64,000 nucleotides of DNA, taken from the NCBI RefSeq assembly GCF_036248255.1, contig NZ_CP109178.1, positions 682,001 through 746,000 of the forward strand. Direction: 5' to 3'. The DNA is from Streptomyces sp. NBC_01717 (lineage in GTDB: Bacteria; Actinomycetota; Actinomycetes; Streptomycetales; Streptomycetaceae). The position numbers and the translations under genes were made by a program. A model generated the notes under the pieces. The model saw only the letters and a program-made list of their open reading frames with translations. It did no database searches and had not been told where the DNA came from. Shown in pieces: positions 8,704 to 17,535 of this stretch (positions are counted from its first letter, which is position 1; every line of letters starts with the position of its first letter).

Positions 8704-8937
8704 TCAGGGGACCCACTTGTACTTGGCTCCACCGACCCATCTCACGACCGCGGGATCGTCGAGGTCGACATCGGTCACCCCCGCCTGGTGCGCCAGCCTG
8801 ATCACATCCACCATGTCGTAGGCAGGGCCGACCAGCTCCCCGTTGATCTCCACCATGCGGTACGGCGGATCGTCCGGCACTACGCCGAGGACGACGACGG
8901 GGGTGGGGTGGAACACCTCTTGAGCATCGTTGGTCAT
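8704..8937 (-). CDS. Small conserved hypothetical protein
   Basis: A 77-residue protein starting MTNDAQEVFHPTPVVVLGVV. It has a central VEINGELVGPAYDMVDVIRLAHQAGV stretch (read in pieces) and ends KYKWVP; it is soluble, acidic, with no membrane segment or signal. I do not recognise a named family. An in-frame GTG at 8970 would add 11 residues, but neither start has a strong ribosome-binding site. Codon usage with G/C third positions and a compact amphipathic pattern support a real gene. Confidence 0.6.
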   Translation of the reverse strand: MTNDAQEVFHPTPVVVLGVVPDDPPYRMVEINGELVGPAYDMVDVIRLAHQAGVTDVDLDDPAVVRWVGGAKYKWVP

Positions 8938-9275
8938 GCTTACAGCGTGTGGCAGGGGCGCGACACTCACATGTCGAGCGGACCAGCGGGCGCAGATCCT
9001 CGGCCGGACTCACCGCCAGGCGGGAGGGCTGCCTGAAGAGGACCGGTCGCTGATGCCGTGACCCGGCGGGATGTCAGGCGAGCCGGACGCAGGCAGATGC
9101 TCAGCCTCAAAGGCTACCGACCAGGATGATGATTGACATCGCAAGTGCGTCAATCGAACCGATCCAGGCGTTGGTTCTGAGACCGGCCCCGCTGACAAGC
9201 TGAGGGCCATGGCCGATCTCCCACCCGGATGGCCGTCGCTGGATCGGTCGGCACCATGCTGTGCGAAGGAGCCCT
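8938..9275. other. 338-bp intergenic region
   Basis: No gene recognised. A weak dyad ATTGAC (9132-9137) / GTCAAT (9149-9154) is present upstream of the carboxylesterase. The end of the region carries GAAGGAG at 9265-9271, which sets the esterase start. Confidence 0.4.
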
Positions 9276-10778
9276 GTGGATAGGCGCAAGACAAACGACG
9301 GTTGGGTACAAGGCCATCGGCCGGTTCCGGATGTCGTCGCCTTTTTCGGTATTCCTTACGCTGCTGCGCCGTTCGGGGGCAACCGGTTCAGGGAACCGCG
9401 CCCGGTCCACGCATGGGGAGGAGTTCGAGAGTGCAAGGATTTCGGCCCCATTGCCCCGCAGTCGGCAAGACTGCCCGGGGCACCTGCCTGGTCGCCCGGC
9501 AACGAGGAGATTCTCACGCTCAACATCTGGGCTCCTTCATCCGACGGTGCTCCGTTGCCGGTCCTGGTGTGGATCCACGGCGGTGCGTACACCTTCGGGT
9601 CCTCCGCGCAGCCTGATTTCGACGGCACGGCACTGGCCCGAGCCGGTGTGATCGTGGTGACCTTCAACTACCGACTCGGTTTTGAAGGCTTCGGTCACCT
9701 TCCGCCCGGCACCGAGTCGCCGTACCCGGAAAATCGGGGCCTGCTCGACCAGATCGCCGCGCTGCGGTGGGTGCGTGACAACATCACCGCTTTCGGCGGC
9801 GATCCGACAAACGTCACGCTGGCCGGGCAGTCTTCCGGGGCAGCCTCAGCCGCCTGCCTGATGGTGATGGACCAGGCCCGCGGTCTGTTCCGGCGCGTCA
9901 TAGCCCATAGCGTCGCGAGCCCTTGCTATTCGATCGAGCTCGCTGCTGAGACCACCCGGAAAGTTGCTGATGCAGCCGGCATCCCCTGCACGGCCGATGC
10001 CTTGGTGTCCGCCGCTCCGCACACGCTGGTCGCCGCCTCCGATCGGGTCGTCGACGACTACCGGCAGGACCCATTCTCCGGGCACCGCCACTACGACCCC
10101 GTGATATACGGTCCTGTCGCCGGAGGTGGCATCCTGCCCAGCGACCCGTTGTCCGCGACAGCCGCCGGATCCGCCCGCGAGGTGGACCTGTTGGTCTGCC
10201 ACACGACGCAGGAGTACCGGCTGCTCGATGCCGTGGGCAGCAGCGCGAAGGTCATCACCGACGACCAACTCGCGCTTTTCGCGAAGGACTTCCATCTCCC
10301 CGACACCCTGGTGCCGGGCTACCGTGCGCTGATGCCCCTTGCCCCCGCCCTCGACATCTATCTCGCCATCTTCGGCGACATGCAGTTCAGCGAGTACAGC
10401 ACTCGGCTCGCTGAGCGGCACGCTCAATCCGGTGGCCGAACCTTCATGTCCCGCTTCGCCCGTCAGCGCAACGGTCCAGAAGGAGCGGTGTACGCCTGGC
10501 ACTGCGCGGACATCCCCTTCGCGTTCGGCAACCTCACTGCCAAGAGCGTCGAGTTCCTCATCAGCGGACCGCCGAGCGCTGAGGACCACCAGCTGTCTCG
10601 GCGCATGCTGAACGCATGGGTCTGTTTCGCTACTACGGGCGACCCCGGCTGGCAGCCGATCAACGACTCCACCAGCAGCGTCCAGACCTGGGGCAGGTCA
10701 GACAGCCCCTCCCAGCTGCACGCCGCCGGCATCCGCGAGCTGTGGCACCAAGCAGACTTCCCACTCCTGCGGCCATGA
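9276..10778 (+). CDS. Carboxylesterase, type B family
   Basis: About 500 residues, typical for the family. Signatures: FFGIPYAAAPFGGNRF near the N-terminus, EEILTLNIWAP, the oxyanion loop WIHGGAYTFGS, and the nucleophile elbow AGQSSGAAS with Ser near residue 186. It hydrolyses carboxylic esters; substrate unknown. No signal peptide is seen, so the enzyme is probably intracellular. GTG 9276 is chosen because GAAGGAG ends 4 bases before it; GTG 9261 is in frame and would add five residues. There is no operon partner on either side. Confidence 0.88.
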   Translation: MDRRKTNDGWVQGHRPVPDVVAFFGIPYAAAPFGGNRFREPRPVHAWGGVRECKDFGPIAPQSARLPGAPAWSPGNEEILTLNIWAPSSDGAPLPVLVWIHGGAYTFGSSAQPDFDGTALARAGVIVVTFNYRLGFEGFGHLPPGTESPYPENRGLLDQIAALRWVRDNITAFGGDPTNVTLAGQSSGAASAACLMVMDQARGLFRRVIAHSVASPCYSIELAAETTRKVADAAGIPCTADALVSAAPHTLVAASDRVVDDYRQDPFSGHRHYDPVIYGPVAGGGILPSDPLSATAAGSAREVDLLVCHTTQEYRLLDAVGSSAKVITDDQLALFAKDFHLPDTLVPGYRALMPLAPALDIYLAIFGDMQFSEYSTRLAERHAQSGGRTFMSRFARQRNGPEGAVYAWHCADIPFAFGNLTAKSVEFLISGPPSAEDHQLSRRMLNAWVCFATTGDPGWQPINDSTSSVQTWGRSDSPSQLHAAGIRELWHQADFPLLRP

Positions 10779-10892
10779 GACGCAAACTCTGCGGCTCCGA
10801 AGCACCACCCCGACCAGTGCCCGCCGCAGCCGACCGGTCGAGCAACGCGTCCGAACGAGCGATGCCGACCGATCGAGCACCCCACAGGCACG

Positions 10893-10911
10893 GGCCCCGA
10901 AAATGGGGGCC
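10893..10911. terminator. Hairpin downstream of carboxylesterase
   Basis: GGCCCC (10893-10898) pairs with GGGGGCC (10905-10911) across a GAAAAT loop, about 115 bp after the esterase stop. It has no U-tract, as is common in Streptomyces. Confidence 0.4.
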
Positions 10912-11085
10912 GCAGGGCTGCAGCCCACCGGGGCCGCCTTGCCGCGACACGCGGGGAACTCGATGAACGCTTAGTATGACGTAGAGGGTGTATAGGAGCT
11001 CCAGGCGCGCGTCATACGTGTGCGCGACCGCCTGGCATCTGTGCATCTGCGCATCCGTTGATCCGCCGAGGGGTACCCCCGCGCC

Positions 11086-11122
11086 GGAAACCCCGGCCCG
11101 ATTCCGACGGGCCGGGGTTTCC
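11086..11122 (-). terminator. Perfect 15-bp hairpin after Gly-rich secreted gene A
   Basis: GGAAACCCCGGCCCG (11086-11100), a 7-base loop ATTCCGA, and the exact complement to 11122. It lies 20 bp after the stop of the minus-strand gene at 11143. The identical 37-nt hairpin recurs at 17719-17755 after the paralogous gene. Confidence 0.8.
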
Positions 11123-11142
11123 ATGTGATGCGGGTGGAGCTG

Positions 11143-11706
11143 TTACCACTTGTTGCCGTAGTGGTCCCTGACCACTCGGAAGCTGCCCACGACACCGTGG
11201 CGAACCTTCACGCCACCGCGGACCTGGCGGGTGAAGACACCGTTGCTGGTGCTCCAGGGACCGACAGTGGCGACCGGGGAGCCGTTGTCGCAGGTCGCCC
11301 CACGGAAGAGCTCCACAGACCGGTGGCTGTCGTTGCGAACGTTGAAGCTCCGCGAGCCCAGCCCGCTGACCACGGTGATGCAGCCCTCCTCCGAGCGGGC
11401 GGAGTACGACCGCTCGTTGATGAAGATCCGGCCTTCGTACTTGTAGCCGTGGCCACCACCGTAGCCACCGCCACCCCCGTAGCCGCCTCCTTCATTGCCC
11501 TTCCCGCCCGCGACTCCGCCTTCGTTGCCGCCTTCGCCACCGAGCGGAGCCGTCGCAGGGGCACCCTGCTGGACGGCCGGCGCGGCCTGCTGGACGGACG
11601 GGGCAGCCTGGGGGGAACCAGCGGCCGAGGCATAGGTGATACCAGTAGTTGCGAGGACCGCGGCGCCCACTGCGGCGGCGGTCACGGCGACGGTACGCGT
11701 CGTCAT
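11143..11706 (-). CDS. Secreted Gly-rich protein, paralogue A
   Basis: A 187-residue secreted protein. N-terminal signal peptide MTTRTVAVTAAAVGAAVLATTGITYASA; then a low-complexity linker (Ala/Pro/Gln) and a Gly-rich tract (GGGYGGGGGYGGG); then a ~95-residue C-terminal domain with two Cys (GCITVVSGLGSRSF ... GATCDNGSPVATVGP). The same architecture occurs in 17775-18473. The likely role is an extracellular, perhaps surface-associated, beta-rich domain on a flexible linker; I know of no named family. ATG 11706 follows GGGAG. Upstream DNA is conserved between the two paralogues for about 170 bp or more. Confidence 0.8.
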   Translation of the reverse strand: MTTRTVAVTAAAVGAAVLATTGITYASAAGSPQAAPSVQQAAPAVQQGAPATAPLGGEGGNEGGVAGGKGNEGGGYGGGGGYGGGHGYKYEGRIFINERSYSARSEEGCITVVSGLGSRSFNVRNDSHRSVELFRGATCDNGSPVATVGPWSTSNGVFTRQVRGGVKVRHGVVGSFRVVRDHYGNKW

Positions 11707-12000
11707 GTCATTCTCCCTTGTCTCTGAGGGTCGGCCGGGCAACCGGCCTGCAATGAACGTACTTATGGGGCCTTTACCTGTCATGTCGGATGTGGCACCA
11801 GGGGGCCGACCGGGCGAATGCGCGGCTCATATCGCACATCTGGATAGACCTGATGAACCGTCAAAACACTTAAAAATAGGCCTATATGACATACGACTAG
11901 GCCTTCTGGGTGACTTCATGACACCCACTCACCCTCTCGGCAGCATGCCGCCGGGTTCCAGCGCCAAAAGCCGCTCCTTACCTCCCTGAACGAGCGTCAC
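11707..12000. promoter_or_regulatory. Upstream block conserved between the two Gly-rich genes
   Basis: Reading toward gene A, GTGCGAT, CCCGGTCGGCCC, CTGGTG, TATGACAG-like, AGTACGTTC and the ribosome-binding site recur in the same order upstream of gene B (18474-18782). More distal similarity (for example CACCCTCTCGGCAGCA against CACCCTGTCGGCAGCA) shows the duplicated block extends ~280-300 bp. It presumably holds the shared promoter and leader. Confidence 0.6.
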
Positions 12001-12508
12001 CGACACTCACTCCTGCCGCCCTGACCGCCGCAGCGGCCCGGCCGCACCCTCCCCCGCACACCAGGACGGAGCCGTCGGCATCACCACGGTCCACCCTGCC
12101 GACGAGGCACTCACCAGCCCGTTCCGACGGTGCGGCCCCGGCCTGGCCGCCGGTAGGCGCCCGACAGATCCGTAGCGCATGAGGGGTGACACAACGCCGA
12201 TGACGTCAGCGCCGTCACCGGCCGGCGACGGCGGAATGGTCCAGCAGAACGGCGAAACACTGACGGCCGTCGACCAGCCTGGCGAGGGGCCACACGTGCC
12301 TCGCGATCCGTAACGCGGACGGGGAGGTGCGCACGTATTACCCGTTGGCGGGTCGGTCCCATGGAGGAGTTCGGAACCGAGGCCGGCGCCCCGGAGACGG
12401 GCCCGTTCGTGGTACACAAGGTGACTTCGGTCAGGGTGTCACCGCCGCAGCGGCCCCGGACTCCGGCAGAGGCCCGCTCGCAGTGGAATCCCTGATCAGT
12501 GGCAGGGG
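12001..12508. other. About 500 bp without an assignable gene
   Basis: Several open frames exist but none has a recognisable domain plus start. I see no IS end or operator here. The stretch separates the upstream block of the Gly-rich gene from tRNA-Trp. Confidence 0.4.
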
Positions 12509-12585
12509 TGGCAGGGGTGGCAGGAGTCGAACCTGCGGCATCCGGTTTTGGAGACCGGCGCTCTGGCCATCTGAGCTACACCCCT
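12509..12585 (-). tRNA. tRNA-Trp (anticodon CCA)
   Basis: A full cloverleaf can be drawn on the minus strand: acceptor AGGGGTG/CACCCCT, D-stem GCTC/GAGC, anticodon stem CCGGT/ACCGG enclosing CTCCAAA (anticodon CCA), T-stem GCAGG/CCTGC with TTCGACT, discriminator G and an encoded 3' CCA. Total 77 nt. The 9-mer TGGCAGGGG, which covers the 3' terminus, is tandemly repeated just outside the gene (12500-12508 and 12509-12517). Confidence 0.93.
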
Positions 12586-12886
12586 TCGGCACTCGCAGCT
12601 TGCCACGCGCGGCGAACCCTGATCCACCGATTTTCGCTCCTCGACAACCAGTAGCCCGGAGCACCCGCTCCGTGCCGCTGCTCGCTCCCGACTCTCCACA
12701 GCCCAGGCTTGCGCCCGGCATGGCCGGCTCCCATGTCCACGTGCCGTCACGCGAGTTGACTCCCACCCACCCTCTTCACTCCGCTGCCCCGCCATCTTCA
12801 CCCGGTTGGACGGTGCGGCCGGGCTCAACAGCGCCGATGCGTGAACGCTGGGGTGCTCCAGGCACCTCAAGGGAAGCGAGAACGGC

Positions 12887-13846
12887 ATGACCGCATTGGC
12901 GATCTTCGGCGCACGGCATCGAATATTGCGTGCACACGTCACCGTGGCCGGATGTGCCCTCGCCCTGTGCGTGGTCTCAGCGGCCCCCGCGGACGGCGAC
13001 ACTTCAGGTGCGAAACCCACCGTGGTTTTGGTACACGGCGCGTTCGCGGACGGCTCCAGCTGGGACGAGGTCATCTCGCGGCTCGAGCGCAGCGGATATA
13101 CCGTCATCGCGCCCGCCAACCCACTGCGCGGCCTGTACAACGACTCCACGTACATCGCCTCCGTGCTCAACAGCATCAAGGGTCCGGTCGTGCTGGTGGG
13201 CCATTCCTACGGCGGCGCTGTGATCAGCTCGGCCGCGGCCGGCAACCCCCAGGTGAAGTCGCTGGTCTACGTGTCGGCTCTGATGCCCGACGTGGGCGAG
13301 AGCGGCATGTCCCTTGCCGCACGGTTCCCCAGCGAACTGAGCACCGCCACCAGGTCCGTCCCGTACCGCGAGAGCGGCCGGAGCGGGACCGACCTGTACC
13401 TCAAGCGCGACAAGGTCCGCCAGGTCTTCGCCGCCGACCTGCCCGAGAGCGAGGCCAATCTGCTGGGGGTCACCCAGCGGCCCGTCGCTACGACTGCTTT
13501 CTCCGAGAAGGCCAAGGTCGCAGCCTGGAAGAGCATCCCGTCCTGGGCACTCGTCGGTCGGCAGGACAAGACCATCAACCCGGAGCAGGAGCGATTCCAG
13601 GCGAAGCGCGCCGGTGCGCACACGGTGGAGATCAACTCCTCGCATGTGTCCTTGATCGCCCACCCCGAGGCGGTCACCGACCTGATCCTGCAGGCGGCCG
13701 GGGGTTCCTCCTCCGCCCAACCGTCCTTGGCGACCACCGGGTCCGTGTATGACGCCCGCGTCGAGGCCGGCATCGCCGGTGCGTCCCTGGTGGTCGGCAC
13801 AGGTGCCGTCCTCCTCGGCCGCCGGCTTCGACGCCGCCTCCCCTGA
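12887..13846 (+). CDS. Secreted alpha/beta hydrolase with LATTG sortase anchor
   Basis: A 319-residue protein. Signal peptide up to about residue 35 (VTVAGCALALCVVSAAPADG). Alpha/beta hydrolase core: oxyanion segment VLVHGAFADGSSW, nucleophile elbow GHSYGG with Ser 107, and C-terminal SSHVSLIAHPE carrying the His. The tail is a cell-wall sorting signal: LATTG at 281-285, a hydrophobic helix, then RRLRRRLP. LAxTG is the motif known for class E sortases in Streptomyces, so covalent attachment to peptidoglycan is predicted. ATG 12887 follows AAGGGAAG. The relative family includes arylesterase-like hydrolases; substrate unknown. The sortase is not in this window. Confidence 0.85.
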   Translation: MTALAIFGARHRILRAHVTVAGCALALCVVSAAPADGDTSGAKPTVVLVHGAFADGSSWDEVISRLERSGYTVIAPANPLRGLYNDSTYIASVLNSIKGPVVLVGHSYGGAVISSAAAGNPQVKSLVYVSALMPDVGESGMSLAARFPSELSTATRSVPYRESGRSGTDLYLKRDKVRQVFAADLPESEANLLGVTQRPVATTAFSEKAKVAAWKSIPSWALVGRQDKTINPEQERFQAKRAGAHTVEINSSHVSLIAHPEAVTDLILQAAGGSSSAQPSLATTGSVYDARVEAGIAGASLVVGTGAVLLGRRLRRRLP

Positions 13847-13877
13847 CGGCGCACCGGGGCAGCGCAACACCTGGTGG

Positions 13878-13918
13878 GCGGCCGATGACGGCCCGAAGTC
13901 GGGGAGTCGGCCGCCCGG
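13878..13918. terminator. Hairpin between convergent hydrolase and reductase genes
   Basis: GGGCGGCCGA (13878-13887) pairs perfectly with TCGGCCGCCC (13909-13918), 32 bp after the hydrolase stop, with a 21-base loop. It lies between two convergent genes and may serve both. Confidence 0.45.
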
Positions 13919-14014
13919 GGAGCCACGGTGTCTCAGGGCTTCCGGGACAGGTCCTGGATGCCTCGCAGGCAGAAGTGCCCGGTCACGACCAAACCGCGGC
14001 GGCAGCAGCGAGAG

Positions 14015-15799
14015 TCAGAGATCGAGGATGAGATCCGTGGGTGGCTGTGAGCAGCAGATGAGCGCGTTGCCCTCGGCCGGTAGGTCGATGGGGTCGGGAG
14101 AGTAGTCGACACGGCCGGAGACGACTGCGGTCTCACAGGTGTGACAGACACCGGTGCGGCACGACCACTGCACGGGGACGTCGCATGCCTCGGCGAGTTC
14201 CAGGAGTGTGCCGTAGCCGGCGTCCCAGGGAACGGTCAGACCGCTGCGGGCGAACGAGACGGATGGGCCGGTGCCAGGTCCAGGTGGATGAGCGGGCAGA
14301 TGGGGGGCCGGCGCATCGGTCGGGACCACTCCGGGCGTGATCGCAGTCACGGACCCAAAGGTCTCTGTGTGGATCCGTGCAGGGTCCAGGCCGCAGTTCA
14401 CGAGTGCTTTTGTCATGTCGTCCATGAACGCCACCGGACCGCAGATGTAGGCGTTCGCGCCGGGCGGGAATTCAAGGTCCTCGAGCAGCTGAGCGGTGAG
14501 CCGGCCGGTGGAGGTGTAGTCGTCGCCGAGACGGTCGTCGTCCCGCGGCCGGCTGTAGGAGACATGCCGTCGGCCGGACGGAAGGCGGGACAGCAGGGTG
14601 CGTGCTTCGTGAGCGAAAGGATGCTCCGTGCCGTCCCGGGCTCCGTGCACCCACCACACCGGGCGGGGATCGAGGTTGTCGGCCAGTGCATGGAGCATGG
14701 CGAGCACCGGGGTGGCCCCGACGCCGGCGGAGACCAGCACGATGGCCGCCTCGTCCTCGGCGAGGGTGAATGTGCCCCGCGGGGCAGCCACATCCAGGAC
14801 GTCCTCGACCGCGACGTGTTGATGCAAGTAACTGCTGGCCACGCCATGGGGTTCCTGTTTGACGCTGATCCGGTATCGCACGTCTCCGGGGCGCCCGGAC
14901 AGGGAATAGCTGCGGATGACCGGCGCGCCCTGCGGATCGGGGCGCATCCGGACCGTGACGAACTGGCCGGGCAGCGCCGCGGGAAGCGGACTGCCGTCGG
15001 TGGCAGCGAGGGTGAGGGAGAAGATGCTCCTGCTCTCCGGAGCGATGTCCGTGACCACCAGGGGACGGAAGCCCGGCCAGGCCGGCGGCGGGCTGGTCGC
15101 GGCGGACGTCAGGCCCGTATTGCCTCCCGTACTGCCTGTTGACCGGCCCTTCGAGTCGTAGTCGTCCAGGAGCGACTGCATGGAAGTCTTCCAGCCGGGG
15201 CTGAGCGCGGGAATGCGGAGCGCCCGTTCCACCTGAGAACGCGAGCGCCCGGGTTTGTAGAGGACGGCGTCGATCTCCGCGACGGTCATGGCTTCCGGCC
15301 CCGTGGAGACTTTGACGATCTCGTCTCCGGCCTGGACGAATCCCTCGGCCAGCACCTTGAAGTAGAAGCCTGGGCGTCCATGGGCGACCAGCAGGGCAGG
15401 CATCTGCGGTTCGTCCATGCGAAGGCCTACGCGGTAGCAAGTCACCCGGGGCTGCGTTACTTCGAACAGCGCGTCGCCGATGCGGTACTGGTCGCCGATG
15501 CACACTTCGTCGTCGGGCAGGCCGTCCACGGTGAAGTTCTCGCCGAACTGGCCATGAGTGAAATCGTCGCGGTGCAGGTGCCTCTGCCAGTGCCGATAAG
15601 AGTCCACCTGGTACACCAGCACTGCCCGGTACGGACCGCCGTGACCGGCAAGGTCGCCCTGGCCGTCGCCGTCGATGTTCAGTTTCCTGACCATCCGCGG
15701 GCCCGTGACCGGCTGCTTCCACACACCCGTATGCGTCACTCGGCCCTTCCAGGGAACATCCCGGGGCATCCCGACATTCACGGCGATGAGCGTGGCCAT
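14015..15799 (-). CDS. MOSC domain / flavin reductase / 2Fe-2S ferredoxin fusion
   Basis: A 594-residue three-part oxidoreductase. Residues ~1-215: MOSC domain of the YiiM type (GHGGPYRAVLVYQ, FGENFTVDGL), related to molybdenum-cofactor sulfur-carrier proteins. Residues ~240-480: ferredoxin-reductase-like module (IRSYSLSG flavin motif; VLVSAGVGATPVLAML nicotinamide motif). C-terminal ~85 residues: plant-type 2Fe-2S domain (CRTGVCHTC ... ICC). YiiM-type proteins reduce N-hydroxylated compounds in concert with electron-transfer partners; here the electron chain is fused on. The start is supported by AGGGAGA. A separate molybdoenzyme is not encoded nearby. Confidence 0.88.
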   Translation of the reverse strand: MATLIAVNVGMPRDVPWKGRVTHTGVWKQPVTGPRMVRKLNIDGDGQGDLAGHGGPYRAVLVYQVDSYRHWQRHLHRDDFTHGQFGENFTVDGLPDDEVCIGDQYRIGDALFEVTQPRVTCYRVGLRMDEPQMPALLVAHGRPGFYFKVLAEGFVQAGDEIVKVSTGPEAMTVAEIDAVLYKPGRSRSQVERALRIPALSPGWKTSMQSLLDDYDSKGRSTGSTGGNTGLTSAATSPPPAWPGFRPLVVTDIAPESRSIFSLTLAATDGSPLPAALPGQFVTVRMRPDPQGAPVIRSYSLSGRPGDVRYRISVKQEPHGVASSYLHQHVAVEDVLDVAAPRGTFTLAEDEAAIVLVSAGVGATPVLAMLHALADNLDPRPVWWVHGARDGTEHPFAHEARTLLSRLPSGRRHVSYSRPRDDDRLGDDYTSTGRLTAQLLEDLEFPPGANAYICGPVAFMDDMTKALVNCGLDPARIHTETFGSVTAITPGVVPTDAPAPHLPAHPPGPGTGPSVSFARSGLTVPWDAGYGTLLELAEACDVPVQWSCRTGVCHTCETAVVSGRVDYSPDPIDLPAEGNALICCSQPPTDLILDL

Positions 15800-15953
15800 C
15801 GGTGCATCTCCCTGGTCGAGCGGACCACCCCCACTGGTGCCACGCTAATACGCCGACTTTCGATGGTGAGTCAGGACACGTGACGCAACGCCATGCACTG
15901 AGGTCCTTTTGGCCGCGTGGTATCCATCGCGGCGGTGGAGCCCGGTTTCGCTC

Positions 15954-16200
15954 TCAGGGGCTGGTTGCAGCATGGGGCAGCGCTGAGATGAACTCCTCCG
16001 TGGCGAGGATGGCGTGGGCGTGGGCGGGAGCGTTGAGTTCGGACGTCGCTTGCATCTCCTCAGGGCGGAAGACGGCGATGGCGTCCATGACCAGCGGGAC
16101 GTGATAGCGACGCTCCCCGTCGACTTGGCATGTGGTGGCCGATCATCACGAGCGTCTGCCATCGCTGCCCATGGATATCGACGCGCAGGGACGAGGGCCC
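15954..16200 (-). pseudogene. Decayed, frameshifted protein-coding remnant
   Basis: The minus strand reads as protein in pieces that switch frame: SSLRVDIHGQRWQTLVMIGHH (16130-16200), then a shift into CQVDGERRYHVPLVMDAIAV and EEMQATSELNAPAHAHA, ending ISALPHAATSP at a stop near 15954. In-frame stops separate the pieces. Further upstream to ~16300 more broken coding-like sequence is visible. I do not recognise the ancestral family. The surrounding 15800-16580 region contains no intact gene. Confidence 0.4.
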
Positions 16201-16580
16201 GTCAGCCGTCCGCGGCCTACCCGTTCAGCTCAAGTACCGGCCCTGTCAGCGCAGCTCGCGCGGGCAGCCAGGGCAGCGTGGAGGTGGAGCCCGTCCGGGA
16301 GTCCTTCGCACGTCGACCGGGCGGGCCGCCACATCCGAGCCGCAGGTGTCAGATCCTGCGCAGCACGGCCGTTTGCCCGAGGGAGCCGTGTCATCACCGG
16401 GATGCGCTCGTACCTCACGGTACGAGACGCCCCTCGCAGGTGATTTCGTCGATCACCCTTTGGCACATCACCCTCAGCGCGAACAGTTCGCCCTCACCGA
16501 CCAGCCGGCGCGGCCGCGGGCAAGGCGCCGCCAACCGCAACCGACGGTTGGACACTCCACTGATCAGCTCGGTCGGATGG

Positions 16581-17033
16581 TCAGGCGGCCGGCGCCGCAA
16601 GCTCCGCGTTGGCACGCTCGGCGACCAGTGCGAGGACCCGGCCGGCGGCGGCCAGATCCTCGGCGGGTATCCCGCCCCAGATGCGGGCGGTGACGGGGGC
16701 GGTCTCCGCGCCGATGGCGGCGATCAGCTCGCGCCCCGCATCCGTGGGGCGAAGGTGCGCGCCGTCCGCGACGAGCAGCTGCTTTGCCAGCAGCTCGTCG
16801 AAGGTGGCGCGGATGTCGGCCGGATCAGCCTTGAGCGATCCCCGGACCTGGGTGACGAGATCTTCCGGCGTGTGCGGGGCGTCGGCGGTGACGGCGGCGC
16901 GCAGGGCGATCTGCTGCTGGAAAGTCGTGCCGTGCCGGGCCAGGACGCGCTCCAGGACGCCGCGGGCGGCGTAGTGGGCCAGGCCGAGGGCGCGGGCGTC
17001 GGCGGTGGGTGCGGTGGGTGCGGTGGTGGTCAT
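16581..17033 (-). CDS. Winged-helix MarR-like protein
   Basis: A 150-residue protein with a winged-helix-like core: FQQQIALRAAVTADAPHTPEDLVTQV then LLAKQLLVADGAHLRPTDAGREL (read in pieces), a typical helix-wing arrangement, and a helical C-terminus. It starts with an ATGA overlap on the stop of the upstream MarR gene (17030), so the two are translationally coupled. The two may form a heteromeric or paired regulatory unit, or this protein may modulate the first. No enzyme gene is linked, and the target is unknown. Confidence 0.72.
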   Translation of the reverse strand: MTTTAPTAPTADARALGLAHYAARGVLERVLARHGTTFQQQIALRAAVTADAPHTPEDLVTQVRGSLKADPADIRATFDELLAKQLLVADGAHLRPTDAGRELIAAIGAETAPVTARIWGGIPAEDLAAAGRVLALVAERANAELAAPAA

Positions 17034-17524
17034 GGTGTTGTCCCCTGACTGCTCTCGTCGTTCGGTACGGATGGAGCGAGAGGTGCGTCGAGCAGGGTCG
17101 TCAGCTCGTCGGTGAACGCGCGCGTCCGCGGCGCGTCGAGGCCGCCGAGCGGCTCCAGCAACTGCTGAAGCAGCTTTTGGACCACCGCGATGGCCTGCCG
17201 CGTGACGGACTGCCCCTGCTCGGTGAGGGCCAGCTGCACGGCGCGCGGGTCGCGGGGATCGCGGGTGCGCTCGATCAGGCCGGCCGACTCCAGGGCGCGC
17301 GCCAGTTTCGAGACGTACAGCGCCTCCAGGCCGGTGTGGTCGGCGAGTCGGCGCTGACTGGGCCGCTCACCGGCGCGCTGCATGCCGTGCAGCGACGCGA
17401 CCAGTGAGTACTGCGCGTGAGTGAGGCCCAGCGGAGCCACCGCGCGATCGACCGCGACACGCCACTTGTTGGCGAGCCGCCACACCAGGAAGCCGGGCGT
17501 GGGACCCGGTGAACCCTTACTCAT
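17030..17524 (-). CDS. MarR-family transcriptional regulator
   Basis: A 164-residue MarR repressor. LTHAQYSLVASLHG begins the DNA-binding region, followed by QRRLADHTGLEALYVSKLARALESAGLIER (recognition helix) and the wing TRDPRDPRAVQLALTEQG. The long C-terminal helix should form the dimer interface. It is the first gene of a two-gene unit with the winged-helix protein at 16581-17033. Its promoter carries a perfect-core 15-bp tandem repeat, a likely self-binding site. The effector is unknown. Confidence 0.87.
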   Translation of the reverse strand: MSKGSPGPTPGFLVWRLANKWRVAVDRAVAPLGLTHAQYSLVASLHGMQRAGERPSQRRLADHTGLEALYVSKLARALESAGLIERTRDPRDPRAVQLALTEQGQSVTRQAIAVVQKLLQQLLEPLGGLDAPRTRAFTDELTTLLDAPLAPSVPNDESSQGTTP

Positions 17525-17535
17525 GCCGAATAGAG

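Noticed and set aside
9132..9154. ATTGAC/GTCAAT dyad upstream of the carboxylesterase
   Set aside because: Only 6 bp arms and far from the start; kept as a note only.
10974..11017. GTATGACG / CGTCATAC 8-bp inverted repeat with a 28-bp gap
   Set aside because: Could be a weak stem or chance; not near a start codon and not shared with the paralogous locus.
16014..17048. 344-codon plus-strand frame
   Set aside because: Antisense to the winged-helix gene and overlapping the decayed remnant; no domain features.
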